From assembly GCF_000740055.1 (NCBI RefSeq), contig NZ_BBJM01000022.1, positions 1 to 37,306 of the forward strand: DNA of 37,306 nucleotides, in the 5' to 3' direction. Positions 32,434 to 37,306 of the stretch are shown piece after piece. Position 1 is the first letter of the stretch; every line of letters starts with the position of its first letter. Source of the stretch: Secundilactobacillus oryzae JCM 18671 (GTDB lineage: Bacteria; Bacillota; Bacilli; Lactobacillales; Lactobacillaceae). The notes below the pieces were generated by a model, which saw only the letters and a program-made list of their open reading frames with translations, had not been told where the DNA came from and did not search any database. Made by a program: the position numbers and the translations under genes.

Positions 32434-32549
32434 TGTGATTAGGTAAAAACTAGTAAAGTGCACTAAACCAAATACGGTTGCCTGTAGGTAAGCGCTATGC
32501 TAGACTAAGATTAATTTAACAACCGAATAAATAGATCAAGCTAAACAGA

Positions 32550-32582
32550 AAAATCCCCGATTCACGAGGAATCGGGGATTTT
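32550..32582. terminator. Bidirectional terminator
   Basis: AAAATCCCCGATTC (32550-32563) and GAATCGGGGATTTT (32569-32582) are perfect 14-bp arms with a 5-base loop. The A/T ends make it work in both directions. It separates the partition region from the replication control region. Confidence 0.8.
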
Positions 32583-32591
32583 AGGTTTAGC

Positions 32592-32654
32592 AAGTAGCTA
32601 ATAGCGAGCTACTTAGATTCAGACGATTTAGACCGCCAAGTTAAAATCGTCTGA
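32592..32654. repeat. Two further hairpins in the par-rep intergenic region
   Basis: AAGTAGCT-7-AGCTACTT (32592-32614) and TCAGACGATTT-13-AAATCGTCTGA (32619-32654) follow the terminator closely. Neither has a T-run. They lie in a 600-base gene-free stretch (32376-32977) that otherwise holds the antisense RNA. They may be binding sites, or folds in a non-coding transcript. Confidence 0.5.
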
Positions 32655-32792
32655 ACATTGTTCTTAATTTGTAGGTTAATTATACCGCAAACCAGTCCTA
32701 TGGGACAAGTGAAGGATAGTTAAAAACAAATTGAATCCAATGGGCTAAGTGGCTAACCAATGCTATTTAGTCCATTTTTGTTGTTAGAAATT

Positions 32793-32896
32793 AAAAAAAG
32801 TTGCCGTATGGGCAACCCAGAATAGACACATGCCGGTGAATTTACAAAGCCGATCACGTCCAATGTTCGCTTTGTAATTCAGTTAAAGCATATCAG
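32793..32896 (-). ncRNA. Putative antisense RNA controlling repA
   Basis: On the minus strand two promoters fit: TTGCTA-17-TAAAAT (complement of 32903-32931) and TTGTTT-16-TATGCT (complement of 32887-32914). The transcript would hold one large hairpin, TTACAAAGC/GCTTTGTAA (32842-32877), with TTGG in its loop, a U-turn (YUNR)-type motif. It would stop at GTTGCC-5-GGCAAC followed by seven T residues (32793-32816). An antisense RNA over the repA leader is the usual copy-number control of RepA_N-type plasmids. Its exact start is estimated. Confidence 0.68.
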
Positions 32897-32977
32897 ATTT
32901 GTATTTTAAAACAAGTCAGATGTTTTAGCAACTCTCTTTAAGACGACGTGTGTCAGTTAAGAAAGGGAGCTTTTATT

Positions 32978-34078
32978 ATGGATCAATCAAACTTCAACTT
33001 TACAAATGCTAAAAGGGCCTATGAAGTAAAGTTTTACGCTTTGCCGCAGATCTTACTCCAAGGGGAAAAATATAAGGATCTTAGCGATAGTGCCATTTTA
33101 CTTTATTCGGTGTTACGCGATCGTCTAAGTTACTCACTAAGCAATAATTGGGTTGACGAAAATAACAACGTATATTTCATATACACAAACAATGAACTAA
33201 AAGATTTACGAAACTGGTCAAATAATAAAATCAATAAGATTAAACACGAATTAATGGACGCGAACCTTTTGTATCAAAAACATATGGGGTTTAATCCAAG
33301 ATCAGGCAAAAACGAACCAAATAGATTATATTTGGCAGATTTGGAAGTAACAGCAAAAGACGTTTATATTAAGCGAGAGCCATTAAAATCGCCTGAACCC
33401 CTTGGTACAAGCGGACTTCTCAAAAAGAGAAACCCGCATGATACCGTTGAACCCCTTGGTACAAGCGGACTTCTCAAAAAGAGAAACCCGCATGATACCG
33501 TTTCTGATACGTCTGAATCCCTTGGTACAAGCGGACTTCTCAAAAAGAGACAAGATCTAGACTATACTAATAATTTAGATACTAATAGATACAATATAGA
33601 TACTCAAAAGTTGGACTTTTCCACAGCCCATTTTTCACCAGCAGAACTAGAAACCCAAAACCGAGATTTGGTGACCCATGCTAATGACTTCTTAACTGAT
33701 GAAGACAGTGGCTTACCGGTTTTCTTAGAACCCGAAGCTGTGCAACTACTTAGTTTTTGGTGCCGTACCCCGCAACAAATGCGCCGGTTTATTGGTATCA
33801 TCTTGAATGCTAAATATCGAGTTGAAAAGGATCATCAGGACATTGGCGTCATAATTCCACTTGATGATGAGGAACTGAAGCCTTTGATGACTAAAGCCTT
33901 GAGACGCTACTTTAACGCCCTTAGAAGCAATGAGAAGCACATCAAGAACGTGGAAAACTACTTGTACGGCACCATGCAAAACCTATTTGGCGTTTGGTGG
34001 AATAAACAAGCGGCTAGAGAATATGCGGCCAAACACCCCGAAGAACAGAACACTGACAATGAGCCTTATTGGAATTAA
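32978..34078 (+). CDS. repA: RepA_N-family replication initiator
   Basis: A 366-aa initiator. The N-terminal RepA_N domain (about 10-125) includes YEVKFYALPQILLQGEKYKDLSDSAILLY and a winged-helix part, FIYTNNELKDLRNWSNNKINK. The central part encodes tandem 18-residue repeats (EPLGTSGLLKKRNPHDTV) produced by DNA repeats at 33395-33551. The C-terminal domain ends in QNLFGVWWNKQAAREYAAKHPEEQ. The ATG at 32978 has AAGGGAG nine bases upstream. Theta replication from an origin inside the gene is typical of the family. A leader antisense RNA lies upstream. Confidence 0.9.
   Translation: MDQSNFNFTNAKRAYEVKFYALPQILLQGEKYKDLSDSAILLYSVLRDRLSYSLSNNWVDENNNVYFIYTNNELKDLRNWSNNKINKIKHELMDANLLYQKHMGFNPRSGKNEPNRLYLADLEVTAKDVYIKREPLKSPEPLGTSGLLKKRNPHDTVEPLGTSGLLKKRNPHDTVSDTSESLGTSGLLKKRQDLDYTNNLDTNRYNIDTQKLDFSTAHFSPAELETQNRDLVTHANDFLTDEDSGLPVFLEPEAVQLLSFWCRTPQQMRRFIGIILNAKYRVEKDHQDIGVIIPLDDEELKPLMTKALRRYFNALRSNEKHIKNVENYLYGTMQNLFGVWWNKQAAREYAAKHPEEQNTDNEPYWN
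33395..33551 (+). repeat. In-gene tandem repeats of repA, probable replication origin
   Basis: Units start at 33395, 33449 and 33515. The first two are 54 bases long and nearly identical; the third begins after an extra 12 bases and is partial. Each holds CTTG-GTA-CAAG and the hairpin TTCTC-5-GAGAA extended by GCGG/CCGC. RepA_N plasmids commonly keep their origin as repeats inside the rep gene between the conserved domains, exactly where these lie. The 54-bp period keeps the reading frame. Confidence 0.75.
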
Positions 34079-34184
34079 ACGCCGTATAAGCTCATTTAAG
34101 CCGTTTTAAGTGTTACATGCATAATTTATTAAAATCGCTTTAAAATCGCTTAGAAGCAAAAATAGACACCTTGAGTGGCTGAAT

Positions 34185-34256
34185 TGGCGCTTGGTGGAAT
34201 AAACAGGCGGCTAGAGAATATGCGGCCAAACACCCTAACGATGAGCGTGCTTAAAA
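34185..34256 (+). pseudogene. Duplicated 3' end of repA
   Basis: GGCGCTTGGTGGAATAAACA and the following bases repeat the last part of repA (33989-34040), encoding GAWWNKQAAREYAAKHPNDE before a stop. The sequence diverges after KHP. It continues, beyond the IS6 insertion, in 107-175. This is a leftover of a second related replicon or a tandem duplication with divergence. Confidence 0.72.
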
Positions 34257-34264
34257 CTAAAAAG
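34257..34264. repeat. 8-bp target-site duplication of the IS6 element (left copy)
   Basis: CTAAAAAG, identical to 99-106, directly precedes the IS6 tip at 34265. Confidence 0.7.
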
Positions 34265-34362
34265 GGATCTGGTGCAAACAGTGTGAGAGATGACCATCTA
34301 ACCAGCTATTGATCCTATGTTGAAGGTTATGCAGCTAACAATGCTTCTAATTCGTCCACGAC
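34265..34362 (-). mobile_element. IS6-family fragment (transposase C-terminus and terminal repeat)
   Basis: Identical to 37209-37306 over its full length. On the minus strand it encodes VVDELEALLAA and a stop (34327-34362), followed by the terminal repeat. At 34362 the IS sequence stops and arginase-gene sequence begins, so the rest of this copy is missing. The fragment joins the plasmid backbone to the cargo block. Confidence 0.8.
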
Positions 34363-34408
34363 TGAGAACCCGAATTATCAGATCGGTAACGAGATCCTGC
34401 GTACAATT

Positions 34409-35170
34409 GTGCCTACGCAGGATAGCTGGACTAAATTTTTAGTACCGGTCAGTCAAACTGCTGAATCTACTGGTATGGTTGATGGGGATCAAGCGCTTTT
34501 AGATCAACATACGCAAGTTCGTGCGGCGTTAGCAAACGTTCAGCCAAATCGGGTCATCACTTTAGGCGGTGATTGTGCGGTATCGGCAGTGCCATTTGAT
34601 TATTTGCATGGTCGATACCCCGATGATTTTGGCGTGATCTGGTTAGACGCTCATCCAGATATCTCGACAGTCAAAGACAGTCACCATTTTCATGAAATGG
34701 TCGTATCGAATTTGTTGAAGGTGAGTGGCTCAGGATTTGATCAAGATATTGAACATCCATTGCAACCCAATCAAGTATTTTTTGCTGGCTTGATCGAAGC
34801 TGATTTGCGTCCAATGGACCGCTTAGTTAAAGACTTAGGCATCGCAGTTGCAACACCAGAACAGTTAGAAAACGGCTCGCCAATCAAAAGCTGGATGGCC
34901 CAAAATGGTATCAAGCATGTTGCCGTGCACTGGGATCTGGATGTTCTTGATCCAGATGATTTCAAGTCAATTTTACCGGCAGAACCATATCTTGACCGGA
35001 GTCAATTTGGTGCAGCCATTGGGTCAATGACTTTAGATCAAGTGATCAAGTTGTTAACTGATGTTGGCACTGATGCTGATCTGGTGGGCTTGACGATTGC
35101 TGAACATATGCCTTGGGACGCGATCCGGTTACGGAAAGGCCTAAGTAAACTGAAAATTTTTAGTGAATAA
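34409..35170 (+). CDS. Arginase/ureohydrolase-family protein, 5'-truncated by IS6
   Basis: The product carries ureohydrolase metal motifs: GGDCAVSA (where GGDHS is usual), IWLDAHPDIST and HWDLDVLDPDD. The third motif changes the usual serine before D to tryptophan. The reading frame is open back into the IS6 fragment (34311 onward), with NPNYQIGNEILRTIVP just before the GTG at 34409, so native coding sequence begins about 34363 and the true start is lost. The GTG has no good ribosome binding site. Probably a pseudogene or poorly expressed; the substrate is unknown. A strong terminator follows. Confidence 0.75.
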   Translation: MPTQDSWTKFLVPVSQTAESTGMVDGDQALLDQHTQVRAALANVQPNRVITLGGDCAVSAVPFDYLHGRYPDDFGVIWLDAHPDISTVKDSHHFHEMVVSNLLKVSGSGFDQDIEHPLQPNQVFFAGLIEADLRPMDRLVKDLGIAVATPEQLENGSPIKSWMAQNGIKHVAVHWDLDVLDPDDFKSILPAEPYLDRSQFGAAIGSMTLDQVIKLLTDVGTDADLVGLTIAEHMPWDAIRLRKGLSKLKIFSE

Positions 35171-35231
35171 AACGGCTTGTCTTAAATGTCTACAATGACA
35201 TGTTCTTTCAAGTAGATCAGTGATGATATTG

Positions 35232-35262
35232 GCTCACCAGGACAGTTCTTGGTGAGCTTTTT
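35232..35262 (+). terminator. Terminator after the arginase-family gene
   Basis: GCTCACCA (35232-35239) and TGGTGAGC (35250-35257) are perfect arms, followed by five T residues. Confidence 0.8.
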
Positions 35263-35325
35263 GTGCGTTAGCTGGATTCATCGTGAGTTTTTCTCTTGAA
35301 AGAGCGTCTGGAGCAACTGCTAGTT

Positions 35326-35380
35326 GCATTTTCAGTTGCATTTGCTTGCTACTTTTGAGCTAAAAACGCGCGTATACTAT
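35326..35380 (+). promoter_or_regulatory. Promoter region of the regulator/ABC operon with direct repeat
   Basis: GTTGCATTT occurs twice, at 35323-35331 and 35335-35343, about 30 bases before a -10 box TATACT (about 35373-35378). The direct repeat is a candidate operator for the regulator encoded just downstream. Confidence 0.45.
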
Positions 35381-35401
35381 TGCTCATTGGAGGATTTGGT
35401 C

Positions 35402-35860
35402 ATGGATGAAAAACAAATTATTGCCACAAACATTCGCAGCTTGCGTCAAAGCAAAAAGTGGTCTCAAGAAGCAGTTGCGGAACAATTACATGTCACTCGG
35501 CAAGCTTATGCCAAATGGGAAAATGGAGACAGCTTGCCAGACCTATTGAAGTGTGTCGCCTTATCGAAGCTGTACGACGTTGATCTCAACGACTTGGTGA
35601 CGTATGACGCCAGCGCTACCGGTATTCCTATTGGACCGGCGGGCAAGCACCTATTTGGCGTTGTGTCCGTTGGTAATGGTAATACAATCGCGATTCCTGA
35701 TGCGGCTATGAAGACGATGAAGTATCAAATAGGCACAAAATTAGTGCTGCTAGGGGACACCAATCCAGGAACGGTCGGACTGGCAATGATCGATGCCAGC
35801 CAGTTTATGGCGCAAACCGGCCCGGCATTTAATCGTTTATTTGAGGACCAAGACTCATGA
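35402..35860 (+). CDS. XRE-family regulator with AbrB-like C-terminal domain
   Basis: A 152-aa protein. The N-terminal XRE helix-turn-helix is NIRSLRQSKKWSQEAVAEQL followed by HVTRQAYAKWENGDSLPDL. The C-terminal part, VVSVGNGNTIAIPDAAMKTM then YQIGTKLVLLGD, looks like an AbrB/SpoVT swapped-hairpin domain. The ATG at 35402 has GGAGG 12 bases upstream. The gene overlaps the ABC ATPase gene by four bases (ATGA), so it is translationally coupled and probably controls the exporter. Similar operons exist on Lactobacillaceae chromosomes, which suggests transfer to the plasmid. Confidence 0.85.
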   Translation: MDEKQIIATNIRSLRQSKKWSQEAVAEQLHVTRQAYAKWENGDSLPDLLKCVALSKLYDVDLNDLVTYDASATGIPIGPAGKHLFGVVSVGNGNTIAIPDAAMKTMKYQIGTKLVLLGDTNPGTVGLAMIDASQFMAQTGPAFNRLFEDQDS

Positions 35861-36567
35861 GTGTACTGACAGTGGATCATCTTACTAAGTCTTATTCACG
35901 ATTTACTTTAGATCCAGTCAGCTTCAATTTAGAAGCGGGCAAGATCTATGGCTTGATTGGGTCAAATGGGGCAGGTAAATCGACACTCCTTAAATCGATT
36001 TTAGGGTTGGTCATTGCCGATAGCGGGGAGGTAGAGGCCTTTGATCAACCACTTGTTGAGATGAAATCACGGATCGGCGTTGTCCTTGGCGGCATTGATA
36101 CATATATGGATAAGCGATTGTCGACTTTGACTGTAGTGACCAAGCGATTCTACTCAAATTGGAATCAACAACGCTTTGACGATTTGTGTTCCCGATTTTC
36201 ACTTGATTTAAGCAAAAAGCCGCGTGAACTTTCCACTGGTATGAAGGTCAAATATCAACTGGCAGTGGCGTTTGCTCATCAAGCGGAACTGTTGGTTTTG
36301 GATGAACCCACGGCAGGACTTGATCTGGTAGCGCACCGCGACTTACAAAAACAACTCCGTCGATTGGCTGATGAAGGGGTGACGATTTTGCTGGCGACGC
36401 ATTTAGTCGATGACTTGGAACAATGCGCAGATGAGTTGTTGGTACTAAGCCACGGCACCTTACAAGCCCAAATGTCTCTTGCGGAGTTTATCGCAACTCA
36501 TCAGACGCCCGCAACACCAACGTTGACTGAGATGTTGTTGGCAATGGAGGAAAACGATGTCGCTTAA
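35857..36567 (+). CDS. ABC transporter ATP-binding protein
   Basis: A 236-aa ABC ATPase of the BcrA/YtrB type. Walker A is GSNGAGKST (about 36-44), the signature is ELSTGMKVKYQLAVA (variant of LSGGQ), Walker B is LLVLDEPTAGLD and the H-loop is LLATHLVDD. The overlap with the regulator before it and the permease after it (11 bases) shows one operon. Small GntR/XRE-regulated exporters of this kind often handle antimicrobial peptides or cell-envelope stress; substrate unknown. Confidence 0.92.
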   Translation: MSVLTVDHLTKSYSRFTLDPVSFNLEAGKIYGLIGSNGAGKSTLLKSILGLVIADSGEVEAFDQPLVEMKSRIGVVLGGIDTYMDKRLSTLTVVTKRFYSNWNQQRFDDLCSRFSLDLSKKPRELSTGMKVKYQLAVAFAHQAELLVLDEPTAGLDLVAHRDLQKQLRRLADEGVTILLATHLVDDLEQCADELLVLSHGTLQAQMSLAEFIATHQTPATPTLTEMLLAMEENDVA

Positions 36568-37198
36568 CTTATTGATCAAAGAGTGGCGCCTTGGCGCACA
36601 CCCGAATTTGATCATCTTCATGTTGATGGGACCGTTGGTATTAGTACCAGCCTACCCACTGTCAATGATCTGGCTATTTTTGACTATCGGCGTCTTTATC
36701 TCGTTTACATACAATCGAGAAACTGGGGATCTCACTTACACGGCGAATTTGCCAGTATCTCGAAATCAACTGGTTTTGGGAAAGTTCTTGCTTGTTGGCT
36801 CGGCACAAATCATTAGTTTAGTTGTGACCACGATTTTCATCGTGGTACGGCAGCTCTTGCCATATCACCAAAATCCAGTGGGGTTAAATGCCAACGTGAT
36901 GTTGTTAGCCGTCGGTTTTCTGTTTGCCGCAGGGTTTAATCTCACCTTCATGCCAGCGTTTTTCAAAGCGCCAAGACGGGTGGGGCATGCCTATTTGCTT
37001 AGTATGCCGATCTTGCTAGTTTTGGCACTCGTCACAGAAGCTTTACCGCACTTTCCAGGGCTATATTGGTTGGCTGCGACAGGTGTGACGCAATGGCAAC
37101 AAGTGCCGTGGTTGATGGTCGCCATATTGATTTATGGCGTGGCCACAGGGTGGAGTCTACATCGATGCCAATCATATTTTTCAAAGGTCGATCTTTGA
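36557..37198 (+). CDS. ABC-2 type membrane permease
   Basis: A 213-aa protein with six predicted membrane helices (about 17-33, 36-50, 75-97, 113-133, 146-166, 180-200), partner of the ATPase before it. It contains SFTYNRETGDLTYTANLPVSRNQLVLGKFLL, the conserved loop of ABC-2 permeases of the YtrC/BcrB sort. It ends six bases before the sequence shared with the other IS6 copy. Intact. Confidence 0.85.
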   Translation: MSLNLLIKEWRLGAHPNLIIFMLMGPLVLVPAYPLSMIWLFLTIGVFISFTYNRETGDLTYTANLPVSRNQLVLGKFLLVGSAQIISLVVTTIFIVVRQLLPYHQNPVGLNANVMLLAVGFLFAAGFNLTFMPAFFKAPRRVGHAYLLSMPILLVLALVTEALPHFPGLYWLAATGVTQWQQVPWLMVAILIYGVATGWSLHRCQSYFSKVDL

Positions 37199-37208
37199 TT
37201 GTTTAAAG

Positions 37209-37306
37209 GGATCTGGTGCAAACAGTGTGAGAGATGACCATCTAACCAGCTATTGATCCTATGTTGAAGGTTATGCAGCTAACAATGCTTCTAATTCGTC
37301 CACGAC
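37209..37306 (-). mobile_element. IS6-family element, transposase C-terminal end, cut by the window edge
   Basis: Starts at the tip GGATCTGGTGCAAA and is identical to 34265-34362. The opposite end of the element is at 1-98. The window stops exactly where the 34265 copy stops matching IS sequence, which is what an assembler does at a repeat branch point. Confidence 0.8.
37271..37306 (-). CDS. IS6-family transposase, last 11 codons
   Basis: Encodes VVDELEALLAA and a TAA stop on the minus strand, and enters from beyond the right edge. It matches the gene that leaves the window at base 1 in orientation and family. Confidence 0.65.
   Translation of the reverse strand, partial: VVDELEALLAA

Noticed and set aside
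33395-33551. CRISPR array
   Set aside because: The repeats are adjacent 54-bp units without variable spacers and lie inside the repA reading frame.
1-37306. tRNA or rRNA genes
   Set aside because: No cloverleaf-like or ribosomal sequence was noticed on reading both strands; a covariance search was not possible.

Overview
The window looks like an almost complete conjugative plasmid of a lactic acid bacterium (Lactobacillaceae). The main signs are a RepA_N-type replication gene, a MobQ relaxase, a Gram-positive mini type IV secretion operon of the Trs/Tra kind, and IS6, IS21 and IS110 elements with matching partial copies. The first 98 bases and the last 98 bases are the two opposite ends of one IS6-family element: the transposase N-terminus runs off the left edge and the C-terminus runs off the right edge. 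The simplest reading is a circle of roughly 38 kb broken inside a multicopy IS6 element. An exact 8-bp target duplication (99-106 and 34257-34264) and a split duplication of the repA 3' region across the gap support this.

Layout: (1) 99-807, an orphan RelB/DinJ antitoxin whose toxin is cut to six codons, then a small gene broken by an IS21 element. (2) 805-5278, the IS21 element (istA, istB and a third small ORF), with an IS110 element nested between the istA ribosome binding site and its start codon. The IS110 leader folds like a bridge RNA. (3) 5279-8476, a gene remnant, two small mobilization-region genes, an oriT with an IncQ/MobQ-like nick core, and the relaxase. (4) 8560-20163, the transfer operon: a leader ORF ending in an attenuator-like structure, then VirB2-, VirB3-, VirB4- and EssB-like proteins, a two-domain cell-wall hydrolase, a VirB8-like protein, an anchored thioredoxin, a split VirD4, a lipoprotein and a VirB6-like protein. 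(5) 20170-23771, topoisomerase III, a long hairpin, a small ORF and an ArdC-type antirestriction protein. (6) 23790-24016, a type I toxin-antitoxin pair with a 29-aa holin-like toxin. (7) 24125-30516, a defence cassette bounded by a transposase remnant and an ASCH-gene remnant: type III restriction-modification (mod, res), then a TIR-like protein followed by a three-helix membrane protein. (8) 30523-34078, resolvase, ParA, a ribbon-helix-helix partner, a hairpin array, an antisense RNA and repA with internal 54-bp repeats. (9) 34185-37306, a duplicated repA tail, an IS6 fragment, and a chromosomal-looking cargo block (5'-truncated arginase-family gene, XRE-AbrB regulator, ABC exporter) up to the second IS6 end.

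How it works together: the relaxase nicks oriT, the split VirD4 delivers the strand to the VirB4-driven channel, and the wall hydrolase opens peptidoglycan. ArdC may protect incoming DNA, while the type III system and the TIR/membrane pair defend the host against other DNA. Resolvase, ParA/RHH and the type I toxin keep the plasmid in the population. The best candidate for an under-described system is the TIR-like plus three-helix membrane pair (29062-30192). The IS110 leader RNA, whose two loops contain short matches to this element's own insertion site and end, is the second.
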